Shown here in pieces: positions 8,756 to 17,456 of a DNA stretch of 53,163 bases. Every line of letters starts with the position of its first letter. Positions within the stretch are counted from its first letter, which is position 1. Below the pieces are notes generated by a model that saw only the letters and a list, made by a program, of their open reading frames with translations, was not told the DNA's origin and ran no database searches. The DNA lies in NCBI GenBank assembly GCA_022826155.1, contig JAJDVL010000002.1:1-53163 (forward strand), read 5' to 3'. The position numbers and the translations under genes were made by a program. The DNA comes from Prochlorococcaceae cyanobacterium jk18x22bins.40. Lineage in GTDB: Bacteria > Cyanobacteriota > Cyanobacteriia > PCC-6307 > Cyanobiaceae.

Positions 8756-10186
8756 TCAAGCCTGGTGGGGGATGTCTTCGTTCGCCCCGGCCGGATCGTT
8801 TTGCAGGGCAGCCACCAGGGCCTGGCAGATGGTCCCGGCCTCAATGATGGTCATGGTGGCTGGGGGGATGATCTCGTTACCGGCGGGAACCAAAGCCCGG
8901 TGAAACCCCAAGCGTTGTCCTTCCTGGAGGCGCTGCTCCATCCGGGCTACCGGACGCAGTTGACCTCCCAGCCCCAGTTCGCCGATACATAAGGTGCCGG
9001 AGGGAATCAGCAGGTCCCGATAGCTGGCCACCACGGCCAGCGCCACACCCACGTCCGCCGCCGGTTCGGTCACCTCCAGGCCACCAGCAACGGCCAGGTA
9101 GCAGTCAAAGCGGGACAGAGGCAGCCCCAACTGCTTTTCCAGAACCGCCAGGATCTGATGAAGGCGATTGTTGGCAATCCCGGTGGCAGAGCGGCGTGGG
9201 CTGGCGTAACTGCTGGGACTGACCAGGGCCTGCAACTCCACCACCAGGGGACGGGTGCCCTCACAAGCCACGATGGCGGCGGTGCCACTGGTAGGCTCCC
9301 CCTGGCTCAGAAACAGTTGGCTGGGATTGGTGACCTCCGTCAGTCCCCCGTCCCCCATATCGAAGACCCCCAGCTCGAAGGTGGCGCCGAACCGGTTCTT
9401 CAAGGACCTCAGGAGACGGTGGCTGGCAAAACGATCCCCCTCGAAGCTCAGAACAGCATCCACCAAGTGCTCCAGTGTTTTGGGACCAGCCAGCATTCCC
9501 TCCTTGGTCACGTGTCCCACCAGCAGGGTGGCGATGTTCATTGCCTTGGCCCGCTGCCGCAAGGCTGCTGCACACTCCCGCACCTGGGCTACCGAGCCGG
9601 CTGCGGAGCTCAGATCCGGGTTGTGGAGGGCTTGAATGCTGTCAATGACCGCCACATCCGGCACCAGGCTCTCCAATTCCTGCAGCACCAAGTGCAGATC
9701 GGTCTCCGCCTGGAGATTCAACCCCATGGTGCCGGTGGAGTCATGGCCCCGTGTTTGCGGACAGCAACCACGCAACCGTGACCAGCGCAGCCGCACCTGC
9801 TGGGCCGACTCCTCCGCGCTGACATAGAGAACACGCACCTGTCGAGCCATGTGGTGGGCGGTCTGGAGCAGCAAGGTGGACTTGCCAATGCCGGGATCAC
9901 CGCCGACGAGCACCAGAGACCCCCGAACCAGCCCTCCCCCCAGCACCCGATCCAGCTCACCGGAGCCGGTGCTGATGCGCATCTCGTCCATGGGCTCCAC
10001 CGCCGCCATGGGCCGGGAGCGTTGTGGAGTTGAGGACGGTTGGCCCCGCTGCAGCGTCAGGGAGCGGGCTGGGGGCAACTCCTCAAGCAGGGTGTTCCAG
10101 GCACCGCAGGAGGGGCAACGACCAAAAAACTGGTGGGCCTGGGAACCGCAGGCTTGGCAACGGTAAACCGGCTGAACTCTGGGCAC
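8756..10186 (-). CDS. radA: DNA repair ATPase RadA
   Basis: RadA is a RecA-like branch-migration helicase in recombinational repair. The 476-residue product has an N-terminal zinc finger (C10, C13, C24, C27), Walker A GGDPGIGKSTLLLQ, a Walker B-like DVAVIDSIQ, the RadA-specific KNRFG motif (SLKNRFGATFELG), and a C-terminal Lon-protease-like domain. It is divergent from rpaB. Confidence 0.95.
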   Translation of the reverse strand: MPRVQPVYRCQACGSQAHQFFGRCPSCGAWNTLLEELPPARSLTLQRGQPSSTPQRSRPMAAVEPMDEMRISTGSGELDRVLGGGLVRGSLVLVGGDPGIGKSTLLLQTAHHMARQVRVLYVSAEESAQQVRLRWSRLRGCCPQTRGHDSTGTMGLNLQAETDLHLVLQELESLVPDVAVIDSIQALHNPDLSSAAGSVAQVRECAAALRQRAKAMNIATLLVGHVTKEGMLAGPKTLEHLVDAVLSFEGDRFASHRLLRSLKNRFGATFELGVFDMGDGGLTEVTNPSQLFLSQGEPTSGTAAIVACEGTRPLVVELQALVSPSSYASPRRSATGIANNRLHQILAVLEKQLGLPLSRFDCYLAVAGGLEVTEPAADVGVALAVVASYRDLLIPSGTLCIGELGLGGQLRPVARMEQRLQEGQRLGFHRALVPAGNEIIPPATMTIIEAGTICQALVAALQNDPAGANEDIPHQA

Positions 10187-10325
10187 TTCAGCACAGGATG
10201 AGGGACGGGGAGAGTTCCATGAAGAATTAAGATCCTCTTTGTGAAGAAAAATAGCGGCCTGCCGAGATCAACACCGTGGTCCTGATGCTCCTCTTGCGAT
10301 TATTAAGCAAGCATGAATTTTGCCC

Positions 10326-11138
10326 ATGTCTACCGGGAGCCCATCAAAGGAACAAATCCTTGTTGTGGATGACGAGGCCAGCATCCGTCGGATTTTGGAG
10401 GCCCGCCTCTCCATGATTGGTTACATGGTGCATAGTGCCAGCAACGGGGAGGAGGCCCTGGAACTGTTCCATCGTCATCACCCGGACATGTTGGTCCTGG
10501 ACGTGATGATGCCCAAGCTGGATGGTTACGGGGTGTGCCAGGAAGTGCGCCGTGAATCCGATGTGCCCATCATCATGCTCACTGCCCTGGGGGACGTGGC
10601 AGACCGCATTACCGGCCTTGAACTGGGCGCCGACGACTACGTGATCAAGCCCTTCAGTCCAAAGGAGCTGGAGGCAAGAATTCGTTCGGTGCTGCGCCGC
10701 ATTGATAAGGATTCAGGATCGGGGGTGGCGAGTTCCGGTCTGATCCAGGTGGGCCGGTTGCGAATTGATGCCAACAAACGCCAAGTGTTCAAAGGAGACG
10801 AGCGCATTCGTCTCACAGGCATGGAATTCAGTCTGCTGGAGTTGCTGGTGAGTCGATCAGGAGAACCGTTCAGCCGCTCCGAGATTCTCAAGGAGGTGTG
10901 GGGGTACACCCCTGAACGCCATGTGGACACGAGGGTGGTGGACGTGCATATCTCCCGGCTGCGGGCCAAACTGGAGGAAGATCCCGCCAATCCGGAGTTG
11001 ATCCTCACAGCTCGTGGGACCGGCTACCTGTTCCAGCGGATCGTGGATCGGGAGACCCCTGCCGTGCCAGCGGCGGCGCCGGCGCGCAACGGCTATAGCC
11101 GTGTTGAAGTCGCGCCTATGGCCATGTCTTCCAGCTAA
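10326..11138 (+). CDS. rpaB: OmpR-family response regulator RpaB (Ycf27)
   Basis: RpaB is the essential light/redox-stress regulator of cyanobacteria that binds HLR1 elements of photosystem and high-light genes. The 270-residue product has a receiver (D15, D16, phospho-acceptor D59 in VLDVMMPKLDG, lysine in YVIKPFSPKEL) and a winged helix with GMEFSLLELLVSRSGEPFSR and VVDVHISRLRAKLEEDPANP. ATG 10326 is used; a TTG two codons earlier is possible. Compared with RpaA the recognition region differs, as expected for the Ycf27 clade. It sits between radA and plsX as in picocyanobacteria. The 139-nt gap to radA shows no HLR1-like repeat that I can defend. Confidence 0.93.
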   Translation: MSTGSPSKEQILVVDDEASIRRILEARLSMIGYMVHSASNGEEALELFHRHHPDMLVLDVMMPKLDGYGVCQEVRRESDVPIIMLTALGDVADRITGLELGADDYVIKPFSPKELEARIRSVLRRIDKDSGSGVASSGLIQVGRLRIDANKRQVFKGDERIRLTGMEFSLLELLVSRSGEPFSRSEILKEVWGYTPERHVDTRVVDVHISRLRAKLEEDPANPELILTARGTGYLFQRIVDRETPAVPAAAPARNGYSRVEVAPMAMSSS

Positions 11139-11163
11139 ACTCGCTGGTGGATTGCCGAAAGCG

Positions 11164-12438
11164 GTGGCAACGAAAGGATCCGACTCTCATTGGGCGCGCC
11201 GCCGCGCCATCCGCCGCATCCGCCGCATTCGGCGTTTGTCGCGTCAGTCCCGGTTCATGCTGTCCCTGCTGAGCACTGTGGGGCCATTGCGAAACATCCG
11301 CACCACGCGCCATCTCCCCAAATGCTCCGAGGATGACCTGAGTCGTCGTCTCTGGTTGGCAGTGGACGGCATGGGGGGTGACCATGCCCCGGAGGCCATT
11401 CTGCGGGGCTGCCTGGAGGCGGTGCAGCGCTTGCCTGTGCGATTGTGGTTTTGCTGCGAGCCCCAAGCTCTGGATACTCTTTGGCAGGACGAAGCCCTGT
11501 TGCAGGATTTTGAGCGCTCCGTCAGCAACGGCCTCATCACCGTTGTGGATGCCGGCCCTTCCGTGACCATGGCCGACGAGGCCACCGCCGTGCGCCGCAA
11601 ACGCAAGGCCAGCATCAACATGGCCATGGATCTTGTGAACAGTGGCCACGCCCACGGGATCTACTCCGCTGGCAACTCTGGTGCGGTGATGGCCTCGGCC
11701 ATCTTTCGTCTGGGGCGGCTGGAGGGCATTGACCGGCCTGCCATTGGCGCCCTGTTCCCCACCACCGACCCGGCCCGGCAGGTGCTGGTTCTGGACGTGG
11801 GCGCCAACATGGACTGCAAGGCAACCTATCTGCACCAATTTGCCCTGCTGGGCAGCATCTACAGTGCCGCCATTATGGGCGTTGACAAACCCAGGGTGGG
11901 ACTCATCAACATTGGCGAAGAGGCCTGCAAGGGCAACGAACTGTCCCTGGCTACCTACGGCCTGCTGCAGAACGAGCCACGCCTTGACTTCCGTGGCAAC
12001 TGTGAAGGCCGCGACGTGCTCAGTGGACAGTTTGACGTGGTGGTTTGTGACGGATTTACGGGCAACGTGCTCCTGAAATTCCTTGAATCCGTGGGCAAGG
12101 TGCTGTTGGACGTGCTGAAAGCGGAACTGCCCCGCGGTCGTCGCGGCAAGCTGGGGGCCGCGTTCTTGCGTGGGAACTTACGCCGCATCAAGCAACGCCT
12201 TGACCACGCAGAGCACGGGGGCGCCTTGTTGTTGGGGGTCAACGGCATCTGCATTGTGGGCCACGGCAGCAGCCGCACCACGGCAGTGGTTGCTGCACTG
12301 CGCCTGGCCCTCTACGCCAGTGAAAAGAACATCATGGTTCAACTGAGGCAGTTGGTTCACCAGCCGGAGCCCTCCGTGCCCTCTCCGGTTGACATTGACA
12401 GTCCTGTGCAGGAACAACAGCCCACGACATCGGTGTAA
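11164..12438 (+). CDS. plsX: Phosphate acyltransferase PlsX
   Basis: PlsX converts acyl-ACP to acyl-phosphate, the first step of phospholipid synthesis. The core starts at RRLWLAVDGMGGDHAP and continues through SAGNSGAVMASAIFRLGR and VLDVGANMDCK to GFTGNVLLKFLESVGK. I place the start at GTG 11164 (424 residues), which gives a ~60-residue arginine-rich N-terminal extension before the core. ATG 11257 would leave a shorter extension, and TTG 11152 is also possible. The gene heads a fatty-acid/phospholipid run plsX-fabH-fabD-plsC. Confidence 0.9.
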   Translation: MATKGSDSHWARRRAIRRIRRIRRLSRQSRFMLSLLSTVGPLRNIRTTRHLPKCSEDDLSRRLWLAVDGMGGDHAPEAILRGCLEAVQRLPVRLWFCCEPQALDTLWQDEALLQDFERSVSNGLITVVDAGPSVTMADEATAVRRKRKASINMAMDLVNSGHAHGIYSAGNSGAVMASAIFRLGRLEGIDRPAIGALFPTTDPARQVLVLDVGANMDCKATYLHQFALLGSIYSAAIMGVDKPRVGLINIGEEACKGNELSLATYGLLQNEPRLDFRGNCEGRDVLSGQFDVVVCDGFTGNVLLKFLESVGKVLLDVLKAELPRGRRGKLGAAFLRGNLRRIKQRLDHAEHGGALLLGVNGICIVGHGSSRTTAVVAALRLALYASEKNIMVQLRQLVHQPEPSVPSPVDIDSPVQEQQPTTSV

Positions 12439-12477
12439 GAGGCTCTGTGATTGACTGCCCACGGTTGGAGCTGTTCT

Positions 12478-13491
12478 GTGTCTGCAGCGGTTGGCATTGC
12501 CCTTACTGGCAGTGGTGCTGCCACGCCGGCGCGTGTGGTGACCAACGACGAGTTGAGCCTGTGGCTGGACACCAGTGACGCCTGGATTCGCAGCCGCACC
12601 GGCATTGCTGAACGGCGGATTGCCACGGTTGAAGACAGCCTGGAATCCCTCTCCAGTCAGGCGGCACAACAGGCATTGGAGCGGGCTGGCTGGCGGCCGG
12701 ATCAGGTGGATCTCATCCTCCTGGCCACCTCCAGTCCGGACGATCTTTTCGGGTCCGCCCCTGCTGTGCAGGCAGCCTTGGGGGCCAACAACGCAGTGGC
12801 CTTCGACCTCACCGCCGCCTGCAGTGGGTTTCTGTTTGCCCTGATCACCGCGGCCCAGTACATCCGTAGCGGCACCTGTCAGCGGGTGCTGGTGGTGGGA
12901 GCCGACCTGCTCAGCCGCTGGGTGGATTGGCAGGATCGGCGCACCTGTGTGTTGTTTGGCGACGGGGCGGGTGCCGTGGCCATGGAAGTTGCTCCCGAAG
13001 GCTGGGATGGTCTGCTGACCATGGTCATGCGCACCGACGGCCGCCGGCGCAGTTGCCTCGCCATGGCCCGTCAGGCCACGTCCCAGGTGCTCCATGACCA
13101 GCTTCAAGCGGGCCTTGGCGGCTTCCGCCCCATCAGCATGGATGGGCAGGAGGTGTACAAGTTCGCTGTCCAGCAGGTGCCGCTGGTGTTGACCCAGGCC
13201 CTGAAGCAGGCTGGGATCACCGCAGAACAACTGGACTGGCTGCTGCTCCATCAGGCCAACGAGCGGATTCTGGCGTCCGTGGCCCAGCGCCTCGGTATCC
13301 CCGCCGCCAAGGTGCTGAGCAACCTGGAGAACTACGGCAACACTTCGGCCGCCACCATTCCCCTCATGCTCCACGAGGCGGTGATGGCGCAGCGGATCCG
13401 GTCGGGCCACCTGATCGCCAGCAGTGGCTTCGGGGCGGGTCTGAGTTGGGGGGCTGCCCTGCTGCGTTGGGGGCGACCCGACGCGCCCTAG
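12478..13491 (+). CDS. fabH: Beta-ketoacyl-ACP synthase III
   Basis: FabH condenses acetyl-CoA with malonyl-ACP to start fatty-acid synthesis. The catalytic triad is visible: Cys in DLTAACSGFLFAL, His in LLLHQANERILAS, and Asn in NLENYGNTSAATIPLM. The product from GTG 12478 is 337 residues, close to the usual 320-335. This GTG has a GGAG eight bases upstream. TTG 12451 would add nine residues and is less convincing. The gap to plsX is 39 nt and to fabD 28 nt, so co-transcription is likely. Confidence 0.94.
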   Translation: MSAAVGIALTGSGAATPARVVTNDELSLWLDTSDAWIRSRTGIAERRIATVEDSLESLSSQAAQQALERAGWRPDQVDLILLATSSPDDLFGSAPAVQAALGANNAVAFDLTAACSGFLFALITAAQYIRSGTCQRVLVVGADLLSRWVDWQDRRTCVLFGDGAGAVAMEVAPEGWDGLLTMVMRTDGRRRSCLAMARQATSQVLHDQLQAGLGGFRPISMDGQEVYKFAVQQVPLVLTQALKQAGITAEQLDWLLLHQANERILASVAQRLGIPAAKVLSNLENYGNTSAATIPLMLHEAVMAQRIRSGHLIASSGFGAGLSWGAALLRWGRPDAP

Positions 13492-13519
13492 GCTCTCCGG
13501 TAGTCACAGGGCAGAGGTG

Positions 13520-14410
13520 ATGGGGACAGCCTGGGTGTTTCCCGGTCAGGGATCACAGAAGCAGGGCATGGCCACAGGGGTACTGCAGGATGACCTGGCC
13601 CGGGAGCGGTTTGCCCAGGCCAGTGCGCTGCTGGGGCGTGACCTACTGGCCATCTGTGACGGCACTGCCGTCGGTCTGGACCATGACCTCAACGACACCC
13701 GCAACAGCCAGCCAGCCCTGTTTGTGCTGGAGTCTGTTCTGTTGGATCACTGCAAGCAGCAGGGGCATCAGGCTGACGTGTTGGCGGGGCACAGCTTGGG
13801 GGAGTTGGTGGCGCTGTACGGAGCAGGGTGCTTTGACTTCCGGACGGGCCTGAATTTGGTGAAGCAACGGTGCGAGTTGATGGCTGTGGCAGGTGGCGGC
13901 GCCATGACAGCCGTGATGGGCTTTGTGCGCTCTGAACTGGAAGCTGCCGTGGCGGCACAGCAGGATGTGGTCATTGCCAACGACAACAGTGCCGGCCAGG
14001 TGGTGCTCTCCGGCACAGCAACGGCAGTCCGGCAGGTCTGCTCCACCGTTCGCTGCAAGCGCAGTGTCCCCCTGGCTGTCTCCGGCGCCTTCCATTCCCC
14101 CTTGATGAAGGAGCCGGCGGCTCGCTTTGCCCAGGTTCTGGAGACCATCGTCTTTGCCGATGCCACCGTACCGGTGGTGAGCAATGCCACCGCATGCAGC
14201 AGCACGGACGGAGCCACTCTCAAGGCCAACCTGGTGCAGCAAATGGTCTCCGGGGTGCGCTGGCGGGAAACCATGGACCACCTGGCCAGCCTGGGCATGG
14301 ACACCGTACTGGAAATCGGACCGGGGGCCGTGCTCTCGGGACTCCTGAAACGGAGCCTTCCCCATCTCCACCTCCGTCAGATCAACGCCATGGCGGACCT
14401 GGCCCGCTGA
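13520..14410 (+). CDS. fabD: Malonyl-CoA:ACP transacylase
   Basis: FabD loads malonyl groups on ACP. The 296-residue product begins MGTAWVFPGQGSQKQGMATG, with the nucleophile serine in LAGHSLGELVALYGAG, the catalytic histidine in AVSGAFHSPLM, and a conserved VLEIGPGAVLSGLLKR near the C-terminus. ATG 13520 is preferred to GTG 13517, one codon earlier. It lies between fabH and plsC. Confidence 0.95.
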   Translation: MGTAWVFPGQGSQKQGMATGVLQDDLARERFAQASALLGRDLLAICDGTAVGLDHDLNDTRNSQPALFVLESVLLDHCKQQGHQADVLAGHSLGELVALYGAGCFDFRTGLNLVKQRCELMAVAGGGAMTAVMGFVRSELEAAVAAQQDVVIANDNSAGQVVLSGTATAVRQVCSTVRCKRSVPLAVSGAFHSPLMKEPAARFAQVLETIVFADATVPVVSNATACSSTDGATLKANLVQQMVSGVRWRETMDHLASLGMDTVLEIGPGAVLSGLLKRSLPHLHLRQINAMADLAR

Positions 14411-14429
14411 GTCGTCATCGTTCAAGGTC

Positions 14430-15101
14430 ATGGGACAGCACAACAGGACCTTACAGCCCGCCCCCGCTGCGCCCCAGGGCGCCCGGATCAGTTACTGGTT
14501 GCTGCGCACGTTGGTGATCAATCCCCTGTTCCGGCTGGTCTTTCGGGGTCGGGTTGAGGGGCGGCCACCAGCGTACCGGGGAAAGCCCTACGTGGTGGTG
14601 GCCAACCACGGCAGCGATCTGGACCCCCCCCTGCTGAGTTGTGCCGTGGGGCGGCCTGTGTCCTTCATGGCCAAACAGGAGTTGTTTCGTGTGCCCGTGT
14701 TGGCGCCCCTGATTCGTGGGCTGGGGGCGGTGCCTGTGCGCCGCGGCCACGTGGATCGCCGTGCCTTGGAGCGTTGCCTGGCCCAACTCCAGCGGGGCTG
14801 GCTGGTGGGGGTGTTTCTGGACGGCACCCGCAGCGCCACCGGCATGGTGGAGCGTCCCCGCCATGGGGCCGCGTTATTGGCGCAGCGCAGTGGTTGTCCC
14901 CTGCTGCCGGTGGCCATTCTCAATAGCCATCGCGCCCTCTCCAGGGGGAGCACGGGCCTCAAGCTGGTGCCCATCACCATTCGCATCGGCCACCCCATCC
15001 CCGCACCCGTCAACCGTGACCGGCAGACGATGGAGACCACGTCCCAACAGTGTGCCGCCGTGATCAACGGCTTGCTCACGGGGGCGACACGCCTTGGGTG
15101 A
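14430..15101 (+). CDS. plsC: 1-acyl-glycerol-3-phosphate acyltransferase
   Basis: The enzyme makes phosphatidic acid from lysophosphatidic acid at the membrane. The 223-residue product has the catalytic NHxxxxD motif (VVANHGSDLDPPLLS). The second conserved block, usually FPEGTRS, reads FLDGTRSATGM, a change of the conserved Pro-Glu to Leu-Asp. The gene closes the plsX-fabH-fabD-plsC run. One start (ATG 14430) is clear. Confidence 0.9.
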   Translation: MGQHNRTLQPAPAAPQGARISYWLLRTLVINPLFRLVFRGRVEGRPPAYRGKPYVVVANHGSDLDPPLLSCAVGRPVSFMAKQELFRVPVLAPLIRGLGAVPVRRGHVDRRALERCLAQLQRGWLVGVFLDGTRSATGMVERPRHGAALLAQRSGCPLLPVAILNSHRALSRGSTGLKLVPITIRIGHPIPAPVNRDRQTMETTSQQCAAVINGLLTGATRLG

Positions 15102-15773
15102 TCAGGGCGACTCCCATGGGCGCTCCACCGCGGCTGCCGGGTACAACGGCAGCACCCCTTGCCAAGGGCCGGGATCACCCAGGGCATGACGCTCCATCAG
15201 CACCCGCAACAACTCCACCACGTCGGCAGCGGGCTCTACTACGGCAGGCTGATGAAGCCATGGTGATTCTTCCCCAGGGGCCACCGCAGTTGTCAGGAGT
15301 TGGGGCGCCCGGCGCTCCTGGACGCCACCATGGGCCGTGATCCGGTAACGGCCCCGGATCCACCCACGTTTCCTCAACGGCTGCTCCAGTTGAATGGCGC
15401 AACCTTCAGGATGGTCCTGGAGAAGCTGTTGTGCCAGACGCCGTGCCATGAGGACAAAACTGCCGCAGCCAAACAAAGGGATGTGTAAATTCTGGGCCAT
15501 GGTTCGGGCCAGGACCACCCCCAGACGGGTACCCGTGAAGCCTCCGGGTCCTGTGGCTACCGCCAGAGCCGCCAGCCGGCCCCATTGGGAGGCCGGCAAG
15601 AGATGGAGCAGCTCCTGGTGCAGGACGTTGGCGAGGCCTTTTCCCGTTACCTTGCAGCGAAGGGCCACGGGTGTGTCCCCCGACCAGGGGAACGGCGCCA
15701 ACGCCATGGCCAGTTCAGGGCTGGAGGTATGGATCGCCAGCGCCAAATCCGGGTCCATCGGCTGCGCACCCAT
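15102..15773 (-). CDS. tsaB: tRNA threonylcarbamoyladenosine biosynthesis protein TsaB
   Basis: TsaB is the non-catalytic partner of TsaD in making t6A37 on ANN-decoding tRNAs. The 223-residue product from ATG 15773 starts MGAQPMDPDLALAIHTSSPE and contains ALAVATGPGGFTGTRLGVVL, the ASKHA-type signature of TsaB. A longer frame up to 15872 exists but would overlap ycf34 without homology. It directly abuts the convergent plsC, whose stop is at 15101. Confidence 0.88.
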   Translation of the reverse strand: MGAQPMDPDLALAIHTSSPELAMALAPFPWSGDTPVALRCKVTGKGLANVLHQELLHLLPASQWGRLAALAVATGPGGFTGTRLGVVLARTMAQNLHIPLFGCGSFVLMARRLAQQLLQDHPEGCAIQLEQPLRKRGWIRGRYRITAHGGVQERRAPQLLTTAVAPGEESPWLHQPAVVEPAADVVELLRVLMERHALGDPGPWQGVLPLYPAAAVERPWESP

Positions 15774-15787
15774 GGCAGGGGTCAGGC

Positions 15788-16036
15788 TCAAGTGGGCACG
15801 GCCTCCAGGGGGCGCAAACGCTGCCAATGGCCAAGGTCTGTCAAGAAGCTGTTGCAGGCCACCACATCCCACTCCACCGTGGTGGTCAACCCTTGGGACC
15901 GTAGATGGACATTGATGCGAGGCTGGAGGGGCTCAAAGTCCGGTGTTGGCGTCAGATGCTTGGCGCCATGCTGAGTTTCCACAGCGTGATACGTGGAGCA
16001 ACGGTCCACCCAGTGGCAATCAACACAGATGCACAT
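15788..16036 (-). CDS. ycf34: Ycf34 family Fe-S protein
   Basis: Ycf34 is a small cyanobacterial and plastid protein reported to bind an iron-sulfur cluster and affect photosynthetic electron transport. The 82-residue product begins MCICVDCHWVDRCSTYHAVE, with the clustered cysteines of the family (C2, C4, C7, C13), followed by QHGAKHLTPTPDFEP. Its ATG (16036-16034) overlaps the opposite-strand ATG proposed for cca. Confidence 0.9.
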   Translation of the reverse strand: MCICVDCHWVDRCSTYHAVETQHGAKHLTPTPDFEPLQPRINVHLRSQGLTTTVEWDVVACNSFLTDLGHWQRLRPLEAVPT

Positions 16037-17333
16037 GGGCAGTGACGCCACAACAGGTGATGTCCATTGTGGCCCGGCCTTGGCAAAGGCTGCGGCACAA
16101 CTGACCGCTGCCGTAACCAGGTTATCTCCACCCTTCCCCTGGTCTGCGCTGCCTGGGGACGCCCTCTTGGTGGGGGGCGCTGTTCGTGACGCATTGCTGG
16201 GACGCCTGGGAGACAATCCCGACCTGGATCTGACCGTTCCTCGGGGGGCCATCCGATTGTGTCGGCAACTGGCCAGCCGCTGGGGTGGCACGGTGGTGGT
16301 GTTGGACCAGGCGCGTGACATGGGACGCCTGGTCCACGGCCTCTGGACGGTGGACATGGCGGCTTGGGACGGTGCCACCATGGAGGCGGACCTGTGGCGA
16401 AGGGACTTTTCCCTCAATGCCATGGCGTACCACCTGAAGCGGCGAACGTTCCACGATCCCTGTGGTGGTCTGCAGGACCTGGCCCTGCGGCGTCTGCGCT
16501 GTGTGGCGGCCGCCAACCTGGCCGCCGATCCCCTGCGGGTGCTGCGGGCCTATCGCCTGGCGGCCGAGTTGGGATGCGCCATTGAGGAGCGCACCCGTCA
16601 ATGGCTGCAGCAGGAGGCACCGAAGCTGGGCCTGGTGGCGTCCGAGCGGATCCTGGCGGAACTGGAGCGACTCTGTCGGGCGCCCCAGGCCCACCACTGG
16701 CTCCTTGAGACAGACACTGTGTTGCAGGCCTGGCTTCCCATGGTGCGACCATGGCCAGGACTGGAATGTCTGAGCCACCAACTGGCCATGGCTTTGGGCC
16801 TGGAGGGGGAGTCCTTGACGCACCAACTGGCCTTGGCCCGGCTCTCGGGAGTCTTGGGGGCGCAGTCCGCTGTGGAACGCCTGGGCCGCAGCAGGCGCCA
16901 GCAACGGCAGTGGAAACGACTTGACCACTGGCGGCAAGTGTGGGCTGCATCAAGGGCGCGGCTGACGGAGGACCAGCAACTCCAGTTGCACCTGGACTTG
17001 ACGAAGGACCTTCCAGCGCTCCTGCTGGTTCTTCTGGCCCAAAACCGGCTGAGCCTGGAAGAAGCTAAGATGTGGCTGTATCGTTGGCAGGATCCTGGGG
17101 ACTCCCTCTTCCATCCTCGTTGCCCCCTCGGTGGTCACCGTTTGCAGGAAGCTTTGTCTTTATCACCCGGTCCCCGGTTGGGAGCATTGATGGCCTTTCT
17201 GCGGCATGAGAATGCCTTCGGCCGCTTGGCTGTTCATGATGAGGCGTCCATTCTGGACAGCGCCCGACAATGGCTGCAACAGGCAGCCGATTCCCGGCAG
17301 ACGCCCAGCAGGAAGAAAGCCGGGTCATCCTGA
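16035..17333 (+). CDS. cca: tRNA nucleotidyltransferase/poly(A) polymerase family protein
   Basis: It likely adds or repairs tRNA CCA ends. The 432-residue product has the class II motif LLVGGAVRDALLGRLGDNPD with the metal-binding DLDL, the RRDFSLNAMAYHL block, and the primer-binding region AANLAADPLRVLRAYRLAAE. ATG 16035 lies inside the start codon of the divergent ycf34; ATG 16029 is an alternative. Bacteria can split CCA and A-adding functions among paralogs, so the exact specificity is not certain. Confidence 0.88.
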   Translation: MGSDATTGDVHCGPALAKAAAQLTAAVTRLSPPFPWSALPGDALLVGGAVRDALLGRLGDNPDLDLTVPRGAIRLCRQLASRWGGTVVVLDQARDMGRLVHGLWTVDMAAWDGATMEADLWRRDFSLNAMAYHLKRRTFHDPCGGLQDLALRRLRCVAAANLAADPLRVLRAYRLAAELGCAIEERTRQWLQQEAPKLGLVASERILAELERLCRAPQAHHWLLETDTVLQAWLPMVRPWPGLECLSHQLAMALGLEGESLTHQLALARLSGVLGAQSAVERLGRSRRQQRQWKRLDHWRQVWAASRARLTEDQQLQLHLDLTKDLPALLLVLLAQNRLSLEEAKMWLYRWQDPGDSLFHPRCPLGGHRLQEALSLSPGPRLGALMAFLRHENAFGRLAVHDEASILDSARQWLQQAADSRQTPSRKKAGSS

Positions 17334-17391
17334 TGTGATAAAGATAGTGGCGATTTTGGCTTGGGTCCACCCCAAAGGCTCCAACATCAGG

Positions 17392-17412
17392 TTGACTTCA
17401 TCCTTGACTTCA
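17392..17412 (+). promoter_or_regulatory. Direct repeat of TTGACTTCA before rbp gene
   Basis: TTGACTTCA occurs at 17392-17400 and again at 17404-17412, a 12-bp period, about 45-65 nt upstream of the RNA-binding protein ATG. TTGACT resembles a -35 box, but no good -10 follows at 17 nt (GTTACT at 17415-17420). It could be a promoter element or regulator site. Confidence 0.3.
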
Positions 17413-17456
17413 ACGTTACTTTTCACGCTTTCCACGTCCTTTCACCATTGCAACGT

